Below are positions 1-8,320 of a stretch of 64,000 nucleotides of DNA, one piece after another. The stretch lies in contig NZ_CP066308.1 in assembly GCF_016406105.1 (NCBI RefSeq), positions 2,205,501 to 2,269,500 on the forward strand, in the 5' to 3' direction. The notes under the pieces were generated by a model that saw only the letters and a list, made by a program, of their open reading frames with translations, ran no database searches and was not told the origin of the DNA. The position numbers and the translations under genes were made by a program. This DNA is from Brevibacillus composti. GTDB taxonomy: Bacteria > Bacillota > Bacilli > Brevibacillales > Brevibacillaceae. The number at the start of each line of letters is the position of its first letter. Within the stretch, counting starts at the first letter, position 1.

Positions 1-19
1 ATTTCTGGAGGTTTGTAGC

Positions 20-985
20 ATGTCAGGCACCATTACGGACGTGCCCGGGATTCGCGTAGGGCATGCAGAAGACACGAATGCTTGGACCGGGTGTACAGTG
101 GTGATCGCGGAGGATGCGGCCGTATGCGGCGTGGATGTCCGGGGCTCGGCCCCGGGCACCCGCGAAACGGATTTGCTGGACCCGGTCAATCTGGTAAGCC
201 ACGTGCACGCGATCTGCCTGTCGGGAGGCAGCGCCTACGGTCTGGATGCAGCCAGCGGCGTCATGGCTTACCTGGAGGAACAGGGCATCGGGCTTGATGT
301 CGGCTTTGGCGTCGTGCCGATCGTTCCGGCTGCTGTGCTGTTCGATCTCTCCATCGGCAATCCCAAGGTTCGTCCGACGCGGGACATGGGGTATGCCGCT
401 GCCAGCCTTGCCAGCAAAGAGCCAGTGGCACAGGGGAATGTCGGCGCTGGGGCGGGAGCAACTGTCGGCAAGCTGAACGGCTTTTCGCAAGCGATGAAAA
501 GCGGGATCGGTTCGGCATCGCGGGTGCTGCCAAACGGCTTGGTTATCGGAGCGCTCGTCGCCGTCAATGCGGTCGGCCATGTCAAAGACCCGGACAGCGG
601 GGAGATTCTCGCGGGTCCGCGAGATGAAGAGGGCGGGATTGTCGACAGTCTCGAACTGATGCAGCAGCATGCCTTCAACCTGATTCCGCCAGGCACCAAT
701 ACCACCATTGGCGTAGTCGCCAGCAATGCAGTCTTGACCAAGGCGGAGGCCAAGAAAATTGCCCAGATGGCCCATAATGGGCTGGCTCGCACCATCTGGC
801 CCATCCACACCATGTACGACGGCGATACGTTGTTTGCGATGGGAACCGGGCAAGTCAAGGCGTCGATTGATCTGATCGGGACTTTGTCCGCGGAGGTGCT
901 GGCCGAGGCCGTCGTCCGGGCGGTGCGCACTGCCCAACCGGCGGGAGGGCTGCCCGCTTGCAGCAGCATGCAGCGCACAGAATGA
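20..985 (+). CDS. P1/S58 family peptidase (DmpA-type aminopeptidase)
   Basis: This 321-residue protein belongs to the DmpA/P1 (S58) family, Ntn-fold enzymes that cleave themselves to free an N-terminal nucleophile and then hydrolyse N-terminal residues, D-amino acid amides or beta-peptides. It opens with the typical ITDVPGIRVGHAED block and has the glycine-rich LSGGSAYGLDAASGV and GNVGAGAGATVGK stretches. The self-cleavage site is probably at the Asn-Thr of GTNTTIGV near residue 227. A TGGAGG ribosome site precedes the ATG. An M20 hydrolase follows after 15 bases, suggesting a small peptide-catabolic operon. The true substrate cannot be told from sequence. Confidence 0.9.
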   Translation: MSGTITDVPGIRVGHAEDTNAWTGCTVVIAEDAAVCGVDVRGSAPGTRETDLLDPVNLVSHVHAICLSGGSAYGLDAASGVMAYLEEQGIGLDVGFGVVPIVPAAVLFDLSIGNPKVRPTRDMGYAAASLASKEPVAQGNVGAGAGATVGKLNGFSQAMKSGIGSASRVLPNGLVIGALVAVNAVGHVKDPDSGEILAGPRDEEGGIVDSLELMQQHAFNLIPPGTNTTIGVVASNAVLTKAEAKKIAQMAHNGLARTIWPIHTMYDGDTLFAMGTGQVKASIDLIGTLSAEVLAEAVVRAVRTAQPAGGLPACSSMQRTE

Positions 986-1000
986 GAAAGGAGCGATCGC

Positions 1001-2221
1001 ATGGTCCACCAAGTGATTTCCAGCGTCGATGAAAAAGAAGTGGTTCGTCTGACTCAGGAGTTGGTTCGCATCCCCAGCGTCTACCGGCCGGGTATGACTG
1101 ACGGCAATGAAGAGAGAGTCGCCCGGTTCGTCGCTGATTATTTGCGCCAGATGGGGCTTCAGGTGCATTACGAGGAAGTGGTGCCGGGGCGGCCCAATGT
1201 AATCGCCTTCTACGACTCCGGCCGTCCGGGCAAGACGCTCCTCTTTGAAGCGCATACCGATGTCGTCACCGAGGGAGACCGCGAAGCCTGGAGCTACGAC
1301 CCCTTTGGCGGACAAATAGCCGGCAATCGCATCTACGGACGGGGCTCCTGTGATACCAAAGGCAATCTGGCGGCAGCGATCTGCGCGGTGAAAGCCATAC
1401 AGCGGGCGGAAATCCCTTTCTACGGCAAAATCCTGCTCTGCATCCCCTGTGACGAGGAAGGCATGATGATCGGGATCAAGGATTTTATCCGCAGGGGCTG
1501 GGCCAAGGGCGTGGACGCGGCGATCATCTGCGAACCGGAGGAGAATCAGCTGTGCATTACGCAAAAAGGAGCCATCCGGGCGATCCTCCGCACGTACGGC
1601 AAAATGGCCCACGGGGCAATGCCCCTCACTGGCATCAATCCCAATACGCGCATGGCCCGCGCGATCGTGGCACTTGAGGAGCTGGAGCGAAAAGAGATGG
1701 CCCGGCTGGGAAATCACCCGATGCTCGGCTGGCCCAGCATCACGCCGACGATCCTGCAAGCGCCGGTGAAGGGAGACGCCCAGATCAATGTCGTGCCTGA
1801 TCAATGCATGACGACGCTGGACATCCGTACCGTGCCGGGACAGGAGCACCAGGCCTTGGTTGGGGAGATGAATCAGATCCTGGAGATGCTGGCCCGCGAG
1901 GATGAGCACTTCAAAGCGACGCTGGAAGTCATCGAGGAGCGGCCGTGGACCCTGACCGCGATGGAGGAGCCGATTGTGACCGCTGTCGCCGACGCCTACC
2001 GGGATTTGACGGGAAAAGAGCCGGTGTACAATGGTGTGCCGGGTGCCACGGACGGCACTTTCCTGCACCAGGCAGGCATCCCCATCCTGACGACGGGTGC
2101 TGGCGACCGGCATATCCCGCATCATGCAGATGAATACGTAGAGATCGATCAGCTGGTTGAATCGACACAGTTATTCGCCTTGTCGGCGTTGCTGTACCTG
2201 ACGCAGCCGGTCCACCGTTAA
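1001..2221 (+). CDS. M20 family metallohydrolase (YgeY/ArgE/DapE type)
   Basis: This 406-residue zinc-dependent amidohydrolase is of the M20 family, closest by eye to the YgeY-type hydrolases and ArgE/DapE deacylases. Metal-site motifs are visible: HTDVV near residue 85, GRGSCDTKG near 118, and the catalytic DEEG near 150. The dimerisation insert and a C-terminal metal histidine in GDRHIPHHADE are also present. It lies just after the P1 peptidase and is followed by a terminator, so the two probably form one transcription unit acting on N-acylated amino acids or small peptides. The exact substrate is unknown. Confidence 0.88.
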   Translation: MVHQVISSVDEKEVVRLTQELVRIPSVYRPGMTDGNEERVARFVADYLRQMGLQVHYEEVVPGRPNVIAFYDSGRPGKTLLFEAHTDVVTEGDREAWSYDPFGGQIAGNRIYGRGSCDTKGNLAAAICAVKAIQRAEIPFYGKILLCIPCDEEGMMIGIKDFIRRGWAKGVDAAIICEPEENQLCITQKGAIRAILRTYGKMAHGAMPLTGINPNTRMARAIVALEELERKEMARLGNHPMLGWPSITPTILQAPVKGDAQINVVPDQCMTTLDIRTVPGQEHQALVGEMNQILEMLAREDEHFKATLEVIEERPWTLTAMEEPIVTAVADAYRDLTGKEPVYNGVPGATDGTFLHQAGIPILTTGAGDRHIPHHADEYVEIDQLVESTQLFALSALLYLTQPVHR

Positions 2222-2229
2222 GGGAGTGC

Positions 2230-2260
2230 CCTTGCCGATTGTTGTCGGCGGGGTTTTTTC
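2230..2260 (+). terminator. Intrinsic terminator after the M20 hydrolase
   Basis: CCTTGCCGA pairs with TCGGCGGGG (two G-U pairs) around a short loop, followed by six T. It ends the two-gene hydrolase unit. Confidence 0.8.
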
Positions 2261-2308
2261 TTTTCCAAAGCAGTGAAAAAGTTCTGGCAATTTTTTCATC
2301 GATAAAAC

Positions 2309-2338
2309 TTGCTCTTGCCATAAGTTTTTTTTTACAAT
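2309..2338 (+). promoter_or_regulatory. Candidate sigma-A promoter of the M3 peptidase gene
   Basis: TTGCTC, 18 bases, then TACAAT, about 40 bases before the start codon. The -35 box is imperfect, so this is a by-eye candidate. Confidence 0.4.
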
Positions 2339-2377
2339 AAGGAGATAGGTCGACCATGATGAAGGGGGCGTGTCCTT

Positions 2378-4159
2378 GTGGATATGCGTTGGAATTTAGA
2401 CGGTTTGTATACGTCTTTTGAATCACCCGAATTACAGCAAGATTGGGAGAAGCTCTCCCGACTGATCACGGAATTGCAGGAATGGACCAGAGAAAATCTG
2501 CAATCCGATGCCGAGCCTGTCGCGAAAATGGAAGCGTACATAACCCAATTGACAACCATTCTGCAGGTCCAATCGCGTCTGTACAGCTTTGCCGAGCTGA
2601 CCGCCAGCGTGGATGCCAAGAATGAAAAAGCGCTGCAACTGGTAGAGCGGATTCAAGATATGGCAGTAGAACTCGTTGAGCCGGGTGTTCTCTTTCAGAA
2701 ATGGCTGGGTGGCATAGAACAGTTGGACCGCTGTATCGAAGCGTCTCCGCTGCTTGAAACCCATCGCTATTTCTTGACGGAAACCGCAGAGAAAAGCAAG
2801 TATTTGCTCAGTGAAAAAGAAGAGATCGTTCTCGCCAAGATGAAGAATACCGGCTCCAATGCCTGGTCCAAGCTGCAAGAGATGCTGACCTCCACGCTTT
2901 TGGTCGACATCCAGGTGGACGGAGAAGAGAAGCAGCTTCCTCTGCCAATCGTGCGCAACATGGCCTATGAGAAAGATCCGCAGGTGCGCAAAACCGCGTA
3001 TGAAGCGGAGTTGGCCGCGTATAAAAAAATCGAGGAATCGTCGGCGGCCAGCCTGAACGGGATCAAAGGTGAAGTGATCACCGTATCCAAACTGCGCGGC
3101 TATGCGTCTCCCTTGGAAAAGACGCTTCTCGACTCCCGCATGGACCAGGAGACCCTGGACGCGATGCTGACCGCCATGCGCGAAAGCCTGCCCGCTTTCC
3201 ACAAGTATTACCAAGCGAAGGCAAAACTGCTCGGCCATGAAAAAGGTCTCCCCTTTTACGATCTGTTCGCACCTGTGGGCGAGGCAGATATGCGCTTCAC
3301 CTATCAGGAAGCGCGCGATTTTATCGTGAAACATTTCGCTAGCTTCAGCGACAAGCTGGCCTCGTATGCGGCGCGCGCTTTTGACAACCGCTGGATCGAT
3401 GCGGAGCCGAGAGAGGGCAAGCGGGGCGGAGCCTTCTGCTACAATCTCCATGTGATCAAGGAAAGCCGCATCATGTCCAATTTCACAGGCAGCTATAACG
3501 ATGTCAGCACGCTCGCTCACGAATTGGGACACGGGTACCACGGAGAATGTCTCGTGGAAGAAGCATTTTTGAACAGCGATTATCCGATGCCCATCGCCGA
3601 GACCGCATCGATTCTCTGTGAGACCATCATCGCCAAAGCGGCCCTGGAGCAAGCGTCCGAAGAGGAAGCCTTTGCGATCCTGGAGAACGATCTCTCCGGA
3701 GCGGGACAGGTCATTGTGGATATTTACAGCCGCTTCCTGTTTGAGTCGGAGCTGTTCAAACGTCGCGAACAAGGCTCCCTCTCCGTGAACGAACTGAAGT
3801 CCATCATGCTGCAGGCCCAAAAGGACGCCTATGGAGACGGCCTGGATCACGAAGTGCTTCACCCGTACATGTGGGTGTGCAAGCCTCACTATTATTACGC
3901 AGATTTGAATTTCTACAACTTCCCTTACGCATTCGGCCTGTTGTTCGCCAAAGGCCTGTATGCGGTATACCTGGAGCGCGGCGACTCGTTCGTCCAGCAG
4001 TACGATGAGCTATTGGCAGTGACCGGCAAAAAGAAAATCGCCGATGTCGCGGCCATCATGGATGTCGATGTGCGCTCGGTTGACTTCTGGCGCGGTTCCC
4101 TGCAGCTGATTCAAGAAGACATCGAGCGCTTTGTCCGCCTGGCAGATGCGAAAAAGTAA
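2378..4159 (+). CDS. pepF: M3 family oligoendopeptidase (PepF type)
   Basis: This 593-residue cytoplasmic zinc metallopeptidase of family M3 degrades short peptides. The metal-binding HELGHGYHGE motif lies at residues 381-390, with the downstream glutamate ligand in AETASILCET. Length fits the PepF family of about 600 residues. A GTG start at 2378 is chosen because GAAGGGGG lies upstream at good spacing; an in-frame ATG two codons later is possible. There is no signal peptide. It stands alone between terminators. Confidence 0.92.
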   Translation: MDMRWNLDGLYTSFESPELQQDWEKLSRLITELQEWTRENLQSDAEPVAKMEAYITQLTTILQVQSRLYSFAELTASVDAKNEKALQLVERIQDMAVELVEPGVLFQKWLGGIEQLDRCIEASPLLETHRYFLTETAEKSKYLLSEKEEIVLAKMKNTGSNAWSKLQEMLTSTLLVDIQVDGEEKQLPLPIVRNMAYEKDPQVRKTAYEAELAAYKKIEESSAASLNGIKGEVITVSKLRGYASPLEKTLLDSRMDQETLDAMLTAMRESLPAFHKYYQAKAKLLGHEKGLPFYDLFAPVGEADMRFTYQEARDFIVKHFASFSDKLASYAARAFDNRWIDAEPREGKRGGAFCYNLHVIKESRIMSNFTGSYNDVSTLAHELGHGYHGECLVEEAFLNSDYPMPIAETASILCETIIAKAALEQASEEEAFAILENDLSGAGQVIVDIYSRFLFESELFKRREQGSLSVNELKSIMLQAQKDAYGDGLDHEVLHPYMWVCKPHYYYADLNFYNFPYAFGLLFAKGLYAVYLERGDSFVQQYDELLAVTGKKKIADVAAIMDVDVRSVDFWRGSLQLIQEDIERFVRLADAKK

Positions 4160-4199
4160 AAATCCGAGCGGAAAGCCTGTCATCCGCCGTTTTACCGAG

Positions 4200-4231
4200 G
4201 ACCCGGAACGTTTGTATCCGGGTCTTCTTTT
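4200..4231 (+). terminator. Intrinsic terminator after pepF
   Basis: GACCCGGA and TCCGGGTC form a perfect 8-bp stem with a 9-base loop, followed by a T-rich run. Confidence 0.75.
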
Positions 4232-4325
4232 CATGCAGGTGCAATCCGGGGTATAGAGACAAAATTGCAGGGGCACCCTATGATCGCATAGGGAATCATC
4301 AAGAACTTGTTGACGAGGTGATACT

Positions 4326-4571
4326 GTGTTGAACGGCTTGCAAATACTGGACTTACTTCGGGAAACGGAAAACAAAATGCTGCATTTACATAAAGCCATT
4401 GACCGTGTAAGCAACGAGCCTGATTTCAGAGAATCGGTCAGCGTGCTGACAGAGGTCGTGCGCGATTATCAAATGCAGCTGGACAAAATGAAGCACGCAC
4501 TGCGGAACGTCGAAATAACGAACCAGCATCAGCAGCACGGCAATCAAGAGCATCAGAATACGCAGCACTAG
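4326..4571 (+). CDS. Small helical hypothetical protein
   Basis: An 81-residue protein with a GTG start behind GACGAGGTGA. The first 65 residues are strongly charged and look alpha-helical, possibly coiled coil, with hydrophobic residues at heptad-like spacing. The tail is rich in histidine, glutamine and asparagine. There is no signal peptide, membrane segment or motif I recognise. It has its own terminator and therefore looks like a real monocistronic gene rather than a chance reading frame. Function unknown. Confidence 0.6.
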   Translation: MLNGLQILDLLRETENKMLHLHKAIDRVSNEPDFRESVSVLTEVVRDYQMQLDKMKHALRNVEITNQHQQHGNQEHQNTQH

Positions 4572-4578
4572 CCGAGTG

Positions 4579-4614
4579 AAAGCCTTCCTATCGGTACGGG
4601 AGGGCTTTTTTTTT
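4579..4614 (+). terminator. Intrinsic terminator after the small helical protein
   Basis: AAGCCTTCC pairs with GGGAGGGCTT around a loop and is followed by nine T. Confidence 0.8.
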
Positions 4615-4900
4615 GGGAGCAACCTACCGTTTTTTGCAAGGGAGGTAGACCCATTTTTTTGCAGCCCGGCTTGGCAGTCCTACGAAAATATTCGGGTTTT
4701 CCGGTGCGAGTTGCAGGACTCCAATCGGAAAATGATGGGAGGAAGGGTATATTTCTCTCGTTAGATTACAGTTGCATGACAACGGGGCGGCTGGTTGATG
4801 CAGGAGCAGGTGACTATGGTGGGTGGCGAAATTCTTGCTTATAATGACCGACAAGCGTTCCCTCTGGGAGCAGCCATGATCACAGGATGGGAGAAGTCTT
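4615..4900 (+). promoter_or_regulatory. Leader region of the exopolysaccharide operon
   Basis: About 285 bases without a credible gene. A TATAAT box at 4840-4845 is the best promoter candidate, but its -35 region (TGGTGG at 4817-4822) is poor. I looked by eye for a c-di-GMP riboswitch because of the downstream operon and saw no GEMM core. Confidence 0.35.
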
Positions 4901-7117
4901 ATGGGAAAGACATGGATTCGAAGGCGGATCGGATGGCTCTTTCTCACGGGATTCGCGGGGCTGGCCACCGGGTACCTGCTATGGGGGCCGACAGCGGCTC
5001 AGGTGGACGCCCACCAAACGGAGGAAGGGTACAGCCTGAAATTCCGCACCTCTCAAACCGACATGCAAGTGTATGAGGAGGGCGAATGGAGACCCTACTT
5101 TGTAAAAGGGATCAATCTGGGAGCATCGCTTCCCGGGCGCTATCCGGGAGAGCTTCCGATCGCAAAGGAGGATTACCTGCGCTGGTTTGGCATGATGCAT
5201 GAATTGGGGACAAGGGCTGTCCGCATCTACACGATCCATCAGCCTGTCTTCTACGAGGCTCTGGTGGAGTTTAACCGGAAGCATGCAAACGACCCTCTCT
5301 ATCTGATTCAAGGGATCTGGTCGCCGGAAGAAGCGCTCATCGAAAAAAAAGACGCTTTTCTGCCGGAGATTCGCACGGAATTTCGCAATGAGATCGAATA
5401 TGCCGTCGGTGCGGTCTACGGGGACATCACTATACCGGAGAGAAGCGGAAAAGCGAGCGGCACCTATTCCGCAAATGCCGGACCGTATTTGCTGGCATGG
5501 CATATCGGAACCGAATGGGACCCCGAGATGGTAAAGATCACCAACGAGAAGCGGGCGGAGGAACCACGGTATCAGGGTGACCATTTTCAAGCGAGTGCCG
5601 AAGCGTCCGCTTTTGAGTCCTGGCTCGCGGAGATGCTAGATCTGGCCGCAGAGCAGGAAGCGATGCGCGGCTGGCAGCATCCTGTCACGTTTACCAATTG
5701 GGTAACCACCGATCCGTTGGAACACCCCGGTGAACCGATGCTTCACGAGGACATGGTCAGCGTCGATCCGACGCACATCGAGCCGATCCGCTGGGAGGCG
5801 GGATATTTCGCCGCGTATCATGTCTACCCGTATTATCCGGATCTGTTTCGCTATGATGTCAGCTTACAGAACGTTCGCAATCAGAAGGGCGAAGTGGATA
5901 CGTACAAGGCCTATTTGCGAAAACTGCGGGAGCACCACAGCGAGATGCCCGTGATGGTAACCGAATTCGGCGTCCCTTCTTCAGTCGGCGCGGCCCATCG
6001 CGGTCTGTTGGGGCGGGACCAAGGCGGACATGACGAGCGGGAGCAAGGCCAAATCAATGCGGACCTGCTGCGTGAGATCTACGAGGAAGGTTACGCGGGC
6101 GCCATCCTGTTTACCTGGCAGGATGAGTGGTTTAAACGGACATGGAACACCATGCGATTCGAGCTCCCGGAGGAGAATCGGGCCTATTGGAAAAACGAGC
6201 TGACCAATGAATCGTTCTTCGGTCTGCTGGCGATGGATGCCGGTTTGGAAAACATCTTGAGCATCGACGGGGACGTGGAAGATTGGGACAAGCTGAAAGA
6301 CAATGTGAAAAAGCACATGAATGGAACGATGCCGGGAATCCGCGGGATGTGGATGACCCATGACGAGGCGTATGTCTACTTCCTCCTGCGACTGGAGCAG
6401 CCGCTTCGCCCGGAGCGGGAACATGTGGTGATCGGCATAGACACGATACCAGGCGGCAATCGGGAAGCGCAGGAATTGCCCGGCCTTCGCCTCGACGAAG
6501 GTCTGGAGGCCATGATTCGCCTCGGCGACAGCGATGAGAGTGAAGTGAAGATTGCTTCCAACTACGACTTCCACAAGCGTCTGTACGGCAAACGCTATGG
6601 CATGCTTCCTTACCCGGATGAGGAACAGCGGGATAACTCTGGCCTGTTCCTGCCATGGAAGCTGGCCGTCAGCTTGGAGATGAGTCCGCCGGATACCAAA
6701 ACAACACATCCCTTAGAAGAAATGACCGTCGGACAGCTGAGGCGAGGCACCACCGTGCCGGGCAAACAAGGGTACAGCTCGCAGGCAAACTGGGAGACCC
6801 GGGGAGAATGGCTGGAACTGCGCGTGCCTTGGATGCTGCTGGGCTTTACCGATCCAAGCACGAGTCGGGTGATGCGGTATCCGAGCGGAGAAGGCAGTTT
6901 GACATCCACGGAATCGGAGGGCATCCGCGTGCTCGCGATGCTCCAGGAGAAAGCGGAAGGGAGCATAAAAGGAGTGAGGGCAGGACAGATCATCCGGCTG
7001 ACCGAGCTGGATCGCTACTCCTGGCCCGTATGGAGCCTCCCCCGTTTTTCGGAGCGGAAAAAAGAGAGCTTTTCCCTGTATCAGAAAGCCTTGGATTCCA
7101 TACCAACCTATCGGTAA
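4901..7117 (+). CDS. Membrane-anchored glycoside hydrolase-like protein with CBM9/DOMON-like C-terminal domain
   Basis: This 738-residue protein starts with a basic stretch and one hydrophobic segment (residues about 9-27), a signal peptide or anchor, so the bulk is outside the cell. Residues about 60-440 look like a TIM-barrel glycosidase of clan A style: an early WFGMMHELGTRAVRIYT block, a possible acid/base in IGTEWDPE near 205, and a nucleophile-like glutamate in MVTEFGVPSS near 356. From about 455 a second domain begins with SIDGDVEDWDKL, typical of CBM9/DOMON-like sugar-binding modules. It opens a five-gene operon with a GT2 synthase, so it may trim or bind the secreted polymer. The family assignment is inference from motifs. 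Confidence 0.7.
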   Translation: MGKTWIRRRIGWLFLTGFAGLATGYLLWGPTAAQVDAHQTEEGYSLKFRTSQTDMQVYEEGEWRPYFVKGINLGASLPGRYPGELPIAKEDYLRWFGMMHELGTRAVRIYTIHQPVFYEALVEFNRKHANDPLYLIQGIWSPEEALIEKKDAFLPEIRTEFRNEIEYAVGAVYGDITIPERSGKASGTYSANAGPYLLAWHIGTEWDPEMVKITNEKRAEEPRYQGDHFQASAEASAFESWLAEMLDLAAEQEAMRGWQHPVTFTNWVTTDPLEHPGEPMLHEDMVSVDPTHIEPIRWEAGYFAAYHVYPYYPDLFRYDVSLQNVRNQKGEVDTYKAYLRKLREHHSEMPVMVTEFGVPSSVGAAHRGLLGRDQGGHDEREQGQINADLLREIYEEGYAGAILFTWQDEWFKRTWNTMRFELPEENRAYWKNELTNESFFGLLAMDAGLENILSIDGDVEDWDKLKDNVKKHMNGTMPGIRGMWMTHDEAYVYFLLRLEQPLRPEREHVVIGIDTIPGGNREAQELPGLRLDEGLEAMIRLGDSDESEVKIASNYDFHKRLYGKRYGMLPYPDEEQRDNSGLFLPWKLAVSLEMSPPDTKTTHPLEEMTVGQLRRGTTVPGKQGYSSQANWETRGEWLELRVPWMLLGFTDPSTSRVMRYPSGEGSLTSTESEGIRVLAMLQEKAEGSIKGVRAGQIIRLTELDRYSWPVWSLPRFSERKKESFSLYQKALDSIPTYR

Positions 7118-7146
7118 AAGCTGGAAAAGGAGAGGAGGGCGCGAGG

Positions 7147-8304
7147 ATGTTTCAGCATATTGAGGCGGCGTATCTATTCCTGCTCGTATCATCCGTCTTG
7201 ATCGTGATCGGGGTTTTGATTCTCTTGTTTTTGAAATACAGGCAAACGTATCTGACGCGCGAAAAAGAGCGTCTGCACCGCAAGCATAAGGAGTATGTCG
7301 CCTACGTGCTCGCCCATTTGGATGCCGATCAGCCGCTGGAGATGCCGGTCGGCCCGCTGGAAAAGCTGGATTTGATCGTGCTGGAAGAGTTGCTGATCGA
7401 AATTGCCGAACGCGTAAAAGGGAAACACCGCATGAAAGTAGGGGAGCTCTTCGAAAAACTGGGGTTGCCTGAGCTGGAGATAAGCCGCTTGCAGCAGCTC
7501 CCCGGTCCGATGCGCAGTGATGCCGCCTACAAGTTGGGGGCGATGGGCTACGAGAAGGCGACGCCTGCCTTGTTCGCCGCGTGGGAGTCGGAAAAGGACG
7601 AGGCTGGCCGCTATATTATCGCCAGAGCCATCGCCCGTTGTACGAAGACCGTGGCCGATTTGCGAAAGATGGTGGAAAACATGATCGCATGCGGAGCGGA
7701 CTCCCCGCGGCTGTTGGCGGAGCTGCTGCAAGATTCGCCGCTCGATCTGCAGCCGCTGCTGCGCGAATGGATGACGAGCGAAGATCATCGCTTTGTGCTG
7801 GTTTCCCTTGCATGCCTTCCCGCCACGGCAGTGGACGAGGGATGGACAGAGTGCTTGTGGAGGCAGGTCCAGTCTGTTGAAAAAGAAGTTCGAATCCAGT
7901 CTGCCAAGCGTCTGCTGACCGTAGATGAACTCGCTGCGGACCGGATTCAGGCGCTGTTGACCCACCCCGACTGGGAGATCCGTGCACTGATCGTCAAAGC
8001 GATCGGCGGCTGGCAGAAGGAGAGCTATGTGCCGGAGCTCCTCGCCGCGATCGAAGATGAAAACTGGTGGGTAAAATATCACGCGGCGCGCAGCCTCGTC
8101 AGAGTGGGAGAGGAAGGTTTCCGCGCCCTGTGCGAAATCGCGGCTCGCACGACGCGCAAGGAAACAGCCGATCTCGCGCTGCAGCTGATCCAGGAAGCCT
8201 TGCGGGAGGAGCGCTCCTCACTTGCCTCGGCTAAAAATCACAGCACCCGGCGCACCATTTACAACGATACGTTCCAACGCCAACAACAGCGAGTCATCTC
8301 ATGA
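7147..8304 (+). CDS. Membrane-anchored HEAT-repeat protein
   Basis: A 385-residue protein. The ATG at 7147 is chosen because AAAGGAGAGGAGGG lies just upstream. Residues about 8-30 form one transmembrane helix (YLFLLVSSVLIVIGVLILLF), followed by a basic stretch, so most of the protein should be cytoplasmic. From about 110 onward there are repeating amphipathic helix pairs of HEAT type, for example WEIRALIVKAIGGW and WWVKYHAARSLVRVG. HEAT repeats are protein-binding scaffolds. Placed 16 bases before the GT2 synthase gene, it probably scaffolds or regulates that enzyme at the membrane. No enzymatic motif is seen. Confidence 0.78.
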   Translation: MFQHIEAAYLFLLVSSVLIVIGVLILLFLKYRQTYLTREKERLHRKHKEYVAYVLAHLDADQPLEMPVGPLEKLDLIVLEELLIEIAERVKGKHRMKVGELFEKLGLPELEISRLQQLPGPMRSDAAYKLGAMGYEKATPALFAAWESEKDEAGRYIIARAIARCTKTVADLRKMVENMIACGADSPRLLAELLQDSPLDLQPLLREWMTSEDHRFVLVSLACLPATAVDEGWTECLWRQVQSVEKEVRIQSAKRLLTVDELAADRIQALLTHPDWEIRALIVKAIGGWQKESYVPELLAAIEDENWWVKYHAARSLVRVGEEGFRALCEIAARTTRKETADLALQLIQEALREERSSLASAKNHSTRRTIYNDTFQRQQQRVIS

Positions 8305-8320
8305 CGGGAGGTGAGGCACG

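Noticed and set aside
23-2125. A 700-codon open frame on the minus strand opposite the two hydrolase genes
   Set aside because: It is antisense to two well-conserved genes, has no ribosome site or family motif, and results from GC-rich codon usage.
2432-3889. A 485-codon minus-strand frame inside the oligoendopeptidase gene
   Set aside because: It is antisense to a complete M3 peptidase with HELGH and has no start signals or known domains.
4615-4900. Possible c-di-GMP riboswitch ahead of the exopolysaccharide operon
   Set aside because: No GEMM core sequence could be recognised by eye.
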